Assembly (NCBI GenBank): GCA_964403015.1
Contig: CAYOEJ010000071.1
Span: forward strand, 1-5,077
DNA: 5,077 nt
Direction of reading: 5' to 3'
Source: CAYOEJ01 sp964403015
GTDB lineage: Bacteria > Actinomycetota > Actinomycetes > Actinomycetales > Actinomycetaceae
Position numbers and translations under genes: made by a program. Positions 1-5,077 of this stretch are shown in pieces. The first letter of the stretch is position 1. Every line of letters starts with the position of its first letter. The notes under the pieces were generated by a model, which saw only the letters and a program-made list of their open reading frames with translations, ran no database searches and had not been told where the DNA came from.

Positions 1-683
1 GCGATTCCCATGATCAGAGTGGAAAGTTTGGAGGTTGTGCGGTTGACGTCGTACTCGTGTCGCGACCGGTCGGCTTCGGGGATCTGATTGATATCGATTT
101 CCGGGTACGGCACCACGAACACGACCACAAGAACGAGCGAGATCACCACGAGCACTACGTTCAAAATGAACACCGATTCGAGGAAGAACACCGTGAGGAG
201 CGCGGTTGAGATCAAAGGTCCGATGAGCATCCCGATGCGGATCATTCCACCGAGTGTGGAGAGTCCGCGAGCGCGCCACGCCACCGGCGTCGTCTCGGCA
301 ATGTAAGCCTGCCTTGCCAATGACCACGTGTTGCCCGCCAACGCCAAGATAACGATCGCGGTGAGAAATGCGCCCCGACTCGCGGGGGAGCTCTCTTGGG
401 CTAGGGTCCAAAGGAACAGACCGAGGGCAACCAGCGCGGAAAGACCGCCGAAGATGAGCGCGGTCCTGTCACCGATTTTTGAGATGACGCGCCCGATCAG
501 TGGCGACATTAGGATGCCCACCAAGCCGAACAATCCGACGGCGGCTGAGGAACCGGCGTCGTCAAACCCCACTCGCAGGGCGGCAACAACGAGCACAGGA
601 TTGATAGCCCCCGTGCCGGTTGAAAATATGATCGAGGGTAGATAAATCGGGAGAATAAGCTTCGTTAGCGGTGTCGACTTCAC
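1..683 (-). CDS. MFS transporter, N-terminal half (partial, runs off the left edge)
   Basis: An open minus-strand frame gives 227 residues from a GTG at 683 to the window edge and has no stop. It is strongly hydrophobic, with about six predicted membrane spans (roughly residues 9-31, 45-67, 73-95, 105-128, 142-165, 170-192), then a charged loop (193-219) and the likely start of span 7. This is the 6+6 layout of the major facilitator superfamily. A motif-A-like loop, GRVISKIGDR (64-73), lies between spans 2 and 3, with Ser where Asp is usual. ARQAYIAE followed by WRARGLSTLGG (123-146) resembles the span 4-5 loop of actinobacterial drug or metabolite exporters. The start is uncertain: an in-frame GTG at 719, 12 bases after the carbamoyltransferase stop and behind GGTGG, would add 12 polar residues. 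The 683 start puts a short basic segment just before span 1 but lacks a good ribosome site. Probably co-transcribed with the upstream carbamoyltransferase gene. The substrate cannot be told. Confidence 0.85.
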   Translation of the reverse strand, partial: MKSTPLTKLILPIYLPSIIFSTGTGAINPVLVVAALRVGFDDAGSSAAVGLFGLVGILMSPLIGRVISKIGDRTALIFGGLSALVALGLFLWTLAQESSPASRGAFLTAIVILALAGNTWSLARQAYIAETTPVAWRARGLSTLGGMIRIGMLIGPLISTALLTVFFLESVFILNVVLVVISLVLVVVFVVPYPEIDINQIPEADRSRHEYDVNRTTSKLSTLIMGI

Positions 684-695
684 GTGATCACACGT
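682..695. repeat. Short inverted repeat at the start of the transporter gene
   Basis: ACGTG-atca-CACGT forms a perfect 5-base inverted repeat with a 4-base centre. It overlaps two shorter palindromes, TCACGTGA (680-687) and GTGATCAC (684-691). It lies just after the carbamoyltransferase stop and over the candidate GTG at 683. It could be an operator for the transporter, or chance within coding sequence if the true start is the GTG at 719. No regulator family is assigned. Confidence 0.3.
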
Positions 696-731
696 TCGCG
701 GGGCGTTGCCACTCGCCACCTACCACCGACG

Positions 732-1730
732 TTATTTGGCGCCCATCGTCGCAACCATGACCGCCTTGATTGTATGCATCCGGTTCTCAGCCTGATCGAA
801 GACGACAGAAGAGGGCGACTTAAACACCTCATCGGTAACCTCGAGGGCGTCCATGCCGGTGGCGTCGTAAATACTCTTTCCCACCGTCGACTCAAGATCG
901 TGAAACGCGGGCAGGCAGTGCATAAAACGCACGTTGGCGTTGCCCGAACGATCCATCAACTCAGAGTTCACCTGATAGGGACGAAGTTGCTCGACCCGCT
1001 GCGCCCAGACCTCTGGCGGTTCACCCATAGACACCCAGACGTCGGTGGAGATCACATCAGAGCCCGACACCGCCAAAAGGTCGTCGGTGATGGTTATGCG
1101 CGCTCCGGTTTCGGCAGCGAAGCTCTTGGCGATGTCTTGAGCCTCTTGGTCAGGCTGAAGATCAATAGGCGCGATGATGCGCACATCCATACCCAGCATC
1201 GCCGAGGAGACGAGCAACGACCGACCCACGTTAAACCGGGCGTCGCCAACGTACGTATGGACGACGTCGGGGAACGGCTTGGCGACGTACTCGCGAATCG
1301 TCAGTGCGTCCGCAAGCATTTGTGTGGGATGCCATTCGTCAGTCAGGCCATTGAAAACGGGAACCCCCGCGCGCGCACCGAGGGTCTCCACATCACTTTG
1401 GCGCACGCCTCGGAACTGAATAGCGTCGTAGTACCGACCCAGGACAGCAGCAGTATCGGCAATTGACTCCTTGTGGCCCATCTGCGACGACGCCGGATCC
1501 AACACCGTCACATGCGCACCCTGATGATATGCAGCCACTTCAAAAGCGCATCGTGTGCGGGTGGAGGTTTTCTCAAACAGCAAAGCGATGGTCTGACCCG
1601 AGAGATACTGTTCCTCGTGACCAGCGCGGCGATCAGCCTTGAGCTGCTGCGCGAGGTCAATGAGTGAAAGCCACTCGGCTGGCGTAAAGTCTGCTTCTTT
1701 CAGCAGCGATCTCCCAAAAAGTTTTCCCAT
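732..1730 (-). CDS. argF: Ornithine carbamoyltransferase
   Basis: A cytoplasmic enzyme that transfers the carbamoyl group from carbamoyl phosphate to ornithine, giving citrulline and phosphate; the reverse reaction serves the arginine deiminase pathway. The 332 residues are full length for the family. The carbamoyl-phosphate site STRTR is at 56-60 (preceded by FEK), HPTQ at 134-137, and the catalytic HCLP at 271-274. The ornithine-binding loop DVWVSMGEP (230-238) carries the SMG signature, which favours ornithine over putrescine or acetylornithine as substrate. The segment VLDPASSQMGHKES (76-89) resembles the long E. coli ArgF/catabolic ArcB type. An oddity is GDARFNVGRS (162-171), where many relatives have GDARNN. 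The ATG at 1730 begins a typical MGKLFGRSLLKE N-terminus. It has no Shine-Dalgarno sequence but does have a -10-like TAGAAT 6 bases upstream. It lies back to back with argH and is followed closely by the transporter. Anabolic (argF) versus catabolic (arcB) use cannot be decided here; no arcA or arcC is visible. Confidence 0.95.
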   Translation of the reverse strand: MGKLFGRSLLKEADFTPAEWLSLIDLAQQLKADRRAGHEEQYLSGQTIALLFEKTSTRTRCAFEVAAYHQGAHVTVLDPASSQMGHKESIADTAAVLGRYYDAIQFRGVRQSDVETLGARAGVPVFNGLTDEWHPTQMLADALTIREYVAKPFPDVVHTYVGDARFNVGRSLLVSSAMLGMDVRIIAPIDLQPDQEAQDIAKSFAAETGARITITDDLLAVSGSDVISTDVWVSMGEPPEVWAQRVEQLRPYQVNSELMDRSGNANVRFMHCLPAFHDLESTVGKSIYDATGMDALEVTDEVFKSPSSVVFDQAENRMHTIKAVMVATMGAK

Positions 1731-1736
1731 GACGTG

Positions 1737-1742
1737 ATTCTA
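1737..1742 (-). promoter_or_regulatory. -10 element of argF, probably leaderless transcript
   Basis: On the minus strand TAGAAT differs from TATAAT at one position and ends 6 bases before the ATG at 1730. Transcription starting about 7 bases downstream would begin at or next to the A of the start codon. No Shine-Dalgarno sequence is present upstream, which fits a leaderless mRNA, common in Actinobacteria. No convincing -35 hexamer is seen 16-18 bases upstream. Confidence 0.55.
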
Positions 1743-1757
1743 GGCGCGCTTTCGTCC

Positions 1758-1771
1758 ATAACTAGGTTTAT
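1758..1771. promoter_or_regulatory. AT-rich inverted repeat in the argF-argH divergent region (weak operator candidate)
   Basis: ATAA-ctaggt-TTAT is a short inverted repeat in the most AT-rich part of the 78-base gap between two arginine genes. A divergent arginine promoter region is where an ArgR site would be expected. The arms are only 4 bases and the match to known ARG boxes is poor, so this is only a candidate. Confidence 0.2.
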
Positions 1772-1796
1772 TCCACACATCGAACCCGCGCTTTGG

Positions 1797-1802
1797 CACA
1801 AT
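1797..1802 (+). promoter_or_regulatory. -10-like element of argH, possibly leaderless transcript
   Basis: CACAAT keeps the second A, the AA pair and the final T of TATAAT, and ends exactly 6 bases before the ATG at 1809. This is the same spacing as TAGAAT before the divergent argF start. The sequence before the ATG has no GGAGG-like ribosome site. The first and third bases are off consensus and no clear -35 is visible, so the call is weaker than for argF. Confidence 0.4.
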
Positions 1803-1808
1803 CGAAGC

Positions 1809-3230
1809 ATGGAACATATCGCGCTTTGGGGCGGTCGCTTCGCTGGTGGACCCGCCGACGCCCTCACCGAACTCTCCCGTTCAACCCATTTTGACTGGCG
1901 GCTCGCTCGTTACGACATCTCCGGTTCGCGAGCTCACGCCCGTGCGCTTGCAGCGGCCGGTTTGCTCGACGACGACGAACTGGCGGGCATGCTTGACGCG
2001 CTTGGAAAGCTGGACGCCGACGTCGCATCCGGTTCCTTCGCGCCGCGGCCCGACGACGAGGACGTACACACCGCGCTCGAGCGCGGACTCCTCGAGAGGG
2101 CAGGTGCGCCGCTCGGTGGGAAGCTGCGTGCTGGCCGTTCGCGAAACGATCAGATCGCCACGCTCATTCGCATGTATCTGCGCGACCAGTCCCGCATCAT
2201 CGGCGAAAAGCTGCTCGCTGTTGTCGACGCGCTCATCTCCCAAGCCGACCGCGCAGGGGATGCGATCATGCCAGGCCGCACGCATCTCCAGCATGCCCAG
2301 CCTGTGCTCGTTGCCCACCATCTATTGGCTCATGCATGGCCAATGCTTCGCGATGTGGAGCGCCTCGTGGATCTCGACAAGCGCCTAGCTGTAAGTCCCT
2401 ATGGTTCTGGCGCGCTTGCCGGAAATACGTTGGGTATGGATCCACATGCTGTGGCCAGCGATCTGGGTTTTGACTCTGCGGCGTGGAATTCCATCGACGC
2501 CACGGCAGCACGTGATTTGGTAGCCGAGTTCTCCTTTGTCATGGCCCAGATCGGCATTGATCTTTCGCGCATTAGCGAAGAAATCATCATTTGGAATACG
2601 AAAGAGTTCTCCTTCGTCACTCTCGATGACGCATTCTCCACGGGATCATCGATCATGCCGCAAAAGAAGAATCCCGATGTGGCTGAGCTTGCCCGTGGCA
2701 AGTCGGGCCGCCTCATCGGTGACCACACCGGTTTGCTCGCGGTTCTCAAGGGCTTGCCCCTCGCATATGACCGCGACCTACAAGAGGATAAGGAACCGGT
2801 ATTCGACCAGATCGATACTCTCGATGTTCTCCTGCCCGCGGTATCAGGAATGATCGACACGATGGTTCTTCACTATGACCGGATGGCAGAACTCGCGCCG
2901 CAGGGCTTCTCCCTCGCGACCGACATCGCCGAGTGGTTAGTTAAGGAAGGCGTGCCTTTCCGCGATGCACACGAGATTTCAGGTGCTTGCGTTGGCGAGT
3001 GCGAACGTCGCGGCATCGAGCTGTGGGATCTTTCCGACGACGACCTCGCACGGATCGACGAGAGGCTGATTCCCCGTGTTCGTTCAGTTCTAAGCGTGGA
3101 GGGTTCCGTCAACGCGCGTTCAGGTCAGGGCGGAACTGCGCCCGTGCGAGTCGCTGAGCAGCGACAGGCCGTGGCGGAACTGTTGGCTCGTTTGCGCGAA
3201 TTTACCTCCACACGGATCGAAGCGAAGTAG
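1809..3230 (+). CDS. argH: Argininosuccinate lyase
   Basis: Catalyses the last step of arginine synthesis, splitting argininosuccinate into arginine and fumarate, as a cytoplasmic homotetramer of the fumarase/aspartase superfamily. The ATG at 1809 gives 473 residues, the usual length, beginning MEHIALWGGRFAGGP. The frame is open upstream to 1734, but the extra 25 residues are not family-like and would overlap the promoter region. Conserved regions appear in order: KLRAGRSRNDQ (105-115), GRTHLQHAQP (156-165) with the catalytic Thr-His pair at 158-159, and the superfamily signature GSSIMPQKKNP (279-289), whose loop holds the catalytic serine, probably S281. The C-terminal EGSVNARSGQGGTAPVRVAE is typical of ArgH. 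The Arg at 107 where many bacteria have His is the form I recall from actinobacterial ArgH. The gene diverges from argF, and its stop is 4 bases before the EVE-domain gene, implying co-transcription. argG is not in the window. Confidence 0.97.
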   Translation: MEHIALWGGRFAGGPADALTELSRSTHFDWRLARYDISGSRAHARALAAAGLLDDDELAGMLDALGKLDADVASGSFAPRPDDEDVHTALERGLLERAGAPLGGKLRAGRSRNDQIATLIRMYLRDQSRIIGEKLLAVVDALISQADRAGDAIMPGRTHLQHAQPVLVAHHLLAHAWPMLRDVERLVDLDKRLAVSPYGSGALAGNTLGMDPHAVASDLGFDSAAWNSIDATAARDLVAEFSFVMAQIGIDLSRISEEIIIWNTKEFSFVTLDDAFSTGSSIMPQKKNPDVAELARGKSGRLIGDHTGLLAVLKGLPLAYDRDLQEDKEPVFDQIDTLDVLLPAVSGMIDTMVLHYDRMAELAPQGFSLATDIAEWLVKEGVPFRDAHEISGACVGECERRGIELWDLSDDDLARIDERLIPRVRSVLSVEGSVNARSGQGGTAPVRVAEQRQAVAELLARLREFTSTRIEAK

Positions 3231-3234
3231 TGTC

Positions 3235-3705
3235 GTGTCCGGCTTGTTCGATGATGACTCAGACAGCCAAGCAAACTACTTCCTCTTCTTAGTGAATCCA
3301 AAACTCGCCTATAACCCCTATCCCGATTGGGCGCGTTGGGCGAAGGACCTAGCGGGAGACAGACCAGTATTGACCACCTGGAACACCGGCGGACGCCGGC
3401 AGGGTATCCATGCTGGAGATCAGGCCCTCATTGTCAAAGTCGGGCAAGATCCGCGCGGTCTCGTCGCTATCGGAACGCTCACTGGTGAGATTTACGTTGG
3501 GCCGCATTGGAACCCGGAAGCCAAACTGCCCGAGACTGGATTTGTGGATCTCGAAATTACCACCCTTTTTGATCTCGAGGATCCCGTTCCCCTCGAACTT
3601 TTGGAGCACCTAGCTCCGCAAGCACAGTGGACGCCGCGGCAATCAGGGACTCGGCTTCCGTCGTCGTCGGCTAAGGCTGTGGTTAACGCAGCGTACGCAT
3701 GGTGA
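3235..3705 (+). CDS. Stand-alone EVE/PUA-like domain protein
   Basis: A 156-residue soluble protein with no signal peptide or membrane span. After an acidic, polar N-terminus (DDDSDSQAN, 6-14), almost the whole chain resembles a single EVE domain of the PUA-like fold. FLFLVNPKLAY (16-26) is the first strand and loop. It is followed by a Trp-rich helix (DWARWAKDL, 31-39), GIHAGDQALIVK (57-68, the 'GD' turn and strand), GLVAIGTLTGEIYVGPHW (75-92), and WTPRQSGTRLP (132-142), like the W-x-x-x-QSG ending of EVE-type domains. Characterised EVE and related YTH domains hold modified cytosines or adenines in an aromatic pocket; here W32, W35, W49, W92 and W132 are candidates. No nuclease, ATPase or methylase domain is attached. 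The GTG start is 4 bases after the argH stop with only a weak GAAG upstream, suggesting translational coupling. The family call comes from sequence memory without a profile search. The biological role is unknown; binding to a modified tRNA, rRNA or DNA base is an inference. Confidence 0.75.
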   Translation: MSGLFDDDSDSQANYFLFLVNPKLAYNPYPDWARWAKDLAGDRPVLTTWNTGGRRQGIHAGDQALIVKVGQDPRGLVAIGTLTGEIYVGPHWNPEAKLPETGFVDLEITTLFDLEDPVPLELLEHLAPQAQWTPRQSGTRLPSSSAKAVVNAAYAW

Positions 3706-3788
3706 GAACCCAATTAGGGCAATAGCCGAGTCGTGAGGCAAAATGAGCGCGTAAGGGCCAAAGGCCACCCGCAAGGAAAGGAACGAAC
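3706..3788 (+). promoter_or_regulatory. Leader region of tyrS with a weak promoter candidate
   Basis: This 83-base gap separates the EVE gene from tyrS. A -10-like CAAAAT (3739-3744) with TTAGGG (3714-3719) 19 bases upstream could form a weak promoter of its own. The only foldable element is a 4-base-pair GGCC-aaa-GGCC hairpin (3756-3766) without a U-tract, so no terminator is supported. No T-box sequence is seen. tyrS may therefore be read from the argH promoter, from this weak site, or both. Confidence 0.3.
3773..3781 (+). promoter_or_regulatory. Ribosome binding site of tyrS
   Basis: AAGGAAAGG is purine rich and ends 7 bases before the GTG at 3789. It fixes that GTG as the start and is the clearest Shine-Dalgarno sequence in the window, in contrast to argF and argH, which have none. 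Confidence 0.75.
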
Positions 3789-5060
3789 GTGACTGACGTC
3801 CTCGAAGAACTTCAGTGGCGCGGGCTCATTGCCCAGCACACCGATTGGGACGAGCTCGAAAAGGCTCTTGACGAGGGTCCGATCACGTTCTATTGCGGTT
3901 TCGATCCGACTGCGGCTTCCCTACACCACGGTCACCTAGTGGCAGTAAAGGTGATGCGTCATCTGCAGATGGCAGGGCACCGGCCACTCGTACTCGTTGG
4001 CGGCGCGACCGGTCTTATCGGTGATCCGCGCGCGAAGGGCGAGCGGACGCTGACTGGTAAAGAAACTGTCGCTCAGTGGGTGGAGTCGCTTCGATCGCAG
4101 CTTGAGTCACTTCTCGACTTTGAAGGGGAGAATGCCGCCCGAACGGTCAATAACTACGACTGGACGGAGTCGCTTTCTGCCATCGATCTCCTGCGTGATC
4201 TCGGAAAGCACTTCCGGATGGGCACGATGCTGTCGAAAGATATCGTCAAGCGACGCCTCGAATCCGACGAAGGCATCTCCTACACCGAGTTCTCCTACCA
4301 GATACTTCAAGCGAACGACTACCTAGAGCTCTTCCGTAGGTACGGGTGCACGCTTGAGGTCGGTGGAAATGACCAGTGGGGCAATCTCGTGGGCGGAATG
4401 GACCTCATTCACAAGGTCGAGGGCAAGTCTGTTCACGTTATGACGAATCCGTTGATCACCAAGTCCGATGGAACAAAATTCGGCAAGAGTGAGGGCGGGG
4501 CTATCTGGCTCAATCCCGAGATGCTCAGCCCGTACAAGTTCTACCAGTTCTGGCTAAATACAGCGGACGCTGACGTGATTCACATGCTCAAGGTGTTCAC
4601 CTTCCGCACGCGGGAGGAAATTGAAAAACTTGAGCGTGCGGTTGAAGAGCGCCCCTTTGCTCGCGAAGCGCAGCGTGTTCTTGCAGAGGACGTGACCACC
4701 TGGGTCCATGGAGCCGAAGCGACCGAGCGCGTGAAGCAAGCCTCCGCCGTTCTTTTCGGCAAGACCGATCCTGCGGGACTCGATGAAGTAACACTCGGAT
4801 ATGCAACAGCCGAACTCGACGAGGTAGAAGGAACGGTTGACACTGACCTGCAGGACGTACTTGTAGAGCTCGGCTTTGAAAAGGGTCGCGGTGCTGCGAG
4901 GCGCACCATCGCCTCGGGAGGCGTGTACATCAATAACGTCAAAGTCGACGACGAGGACCGAAAGATTCAAGAAGCCGACGTCCTCGCCGGAGGAGCGGTG
5001 CTCGTACGTAAGGGACGAAAGAATCTGAAGGTTCTCCGGATTAACCAGAAAACGAACTAG
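3789..5060 (+). CDS. tyrS: Tyrosyl-tRNA synthetase
   Basis: A class I aminoacyl-tRNA synthetase that charges tRNA-Tyr with tyrosine using ATP; a cytoplasmic dimer and normally essential. The 423 residues match the bacterial family. The catalytic domain starts with FYCGFDPTAASLHHGH (34-49), where HHGH (46-49) is the HIGH motif, followed by GGATGLIGDPR (71-81). The tyrosine-binding residues Y170, Q174 and D177 are present, as is GGNDQWGN (192-199). KFGKS (230-234) is the KMSKS-type loop. A C-terminal S4 RNA-binding domain covers about 354-415, with a typical GRGAARRTIASGGVYINN stretch. The N-terminal LQWRGLIAQHTD is also standard. The GTG start follows a strong ribosome site. The gene is complete: its TAG stop lies 17 bases before the window end. 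A second histidine in the HIGH motif is a minor variant of the usual HIGH/HVGH. Nothing suggests a defect. Confidence 0.98.
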   Translation: MTDVLEELQWRGLIAQHTDWDELEKALDEGPITFYCGFDPTAASLHHGHLVAVKVMRHLQMAGHRPLVLVGGATGLIGDPRAKGERTLTGKETVAQWVESLRSQLESLLDFEGENAARTVNNYDWTESLSAIDLLRDLGKHFRMGTMLSKDIVKRRLESDEGISYTEFSYQILQANDYLELFRRYGCTLEVGGNDQWGNLVGGMDLIHKVEGKSVHVMTNPLITKSDGTKFGKSEGGAIWLNPEMLSPYKFYQFWLNTADADVIHMLKVFTFRTREEIEKLERAVEERPFAREAQRVLAEDVTTWVHGAEATERVKQASAVLFGKTDPAGLDEVTLGYATAELDEVEGTVDTDLQDVLVELGFEKGRGAARRTIASGGVYINNVKVDDEDRKIQEADVLAGGAVLVRKGRKNLKVLRINQKTN

Positions 5061-5077
5061 TTCACCGTAGGGTCGCG

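Noticed and set aside
684..1466. Long plus-strand open frame (260 codons) opposite the carbamoyltransferase gene
   Set aside because: It lies wholly antisense to a gene with every family motif, has an Arg/His-rich composition without any recognisable domain, and lacks a ribosome site. It is a shadow frame produced by GC-rich codon usage.
1734..1808. Upstream extension of argH to an earlier ATG at 1734
   Set aside because: The extra 25 residues do not resemble ArgH N-termini, would start 3 bases from the divergent argF ATG, and would cover the whole promoter region. The ATG at 1809 gives the normal length.
2399..2860. Minus-strand open frame of 153 codons inside argH
   Set aside because: It is antisense to conserved argH catalytic regions, its Ser/Arg-rich protein has no recognisable family, and no promoter or ribosome site is seen.
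3743..3754. Three-codon reading frame (Met-Ser-Ala-stop) in the tyrS leader
   Set aside because: Such a short frame is expected by chance. It contains no tyrosine codon and no attenuator structure accompanies it.
3756..3766. GGCC-aaa-GGCC hairpin before tyrS as a terminator or riboswitch
   Set aside because: The stem is only 4 base pairs with no U-tract, and no T-box or other riboswitch sequence is visible around it.
3889..3938. HHGH in place of the usual HIGH motif in TyrRS as a sign of altered function
   Set aside because: The second position of this motif varies naturally in TyrRS. Both outer histidines, the glycine and all tyrosine-binding residues are present.

Overview
The window looks like a housekeeping segment of an actinobacterial chromosome. 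The GC content is moderately high by eye. The TyrRS and argininosuccinate lyase have actinobacterial-style sequences (for example GDPRAKGER in TyrRS and KLRAGRSRNDQ in ArgH). There are three GTG starts, and the central promoter region looks leaderless. The argH-tyrS proximity and the modest GC would suit a member of the Actinomycetales such as an Actinomycetaceae-like genus, but that placement is inference and the genus cannot be settled from this sequence.

Layout. Positions 1-683 (minus) hold the N-terminal half of a major facilitator transporter that runs off the left edge. Directly upstream of it on the same strand is a complete ornithine carbamoyltransferase (732-1730, minus). A 78-base divergent intergenic region (1731-1808) separates this leftward pair from a rightward group: argininosuccinate lyase argH (1809-3230), a small stand-alone EVE/PUA-like domain protein (3235-3705, only 4 bases after argH), an 83-base gap with a clear ribosome binding site, and tyrosyl-tRNA synthetase tyrS (3789-5060). 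The last 17 bases (5061-5077) show nothing recognisable.

How the genes fit together. The carbamoyltransferase makes citrulline from ornithine and carbamoyl phosphate, or runs in reverse in arginine catabolism. ArgH cleaves argininosuccinate to arginine and fumarate. The intermediate enzyme ArgG and the regulator ArgR are not in the window. The transporter follows the carbamoyltransferase closely and is probably co-transcribed, but its substrate is unknown. The EVE protein is the one gene without an assigned metabolic role. Its fold family reads modified bases in nucleic acids, and it sits between two core genes.

No mobile element, CRISPR array, tRNA or rRNA gene was seen. The most interesting points are the lone EVE gene coupled to argH, and the back-to-back argF/argH starts, each with a -10-like hexamer exactly 6 bases before its ATG and no Shine-Dalgarno sequence.
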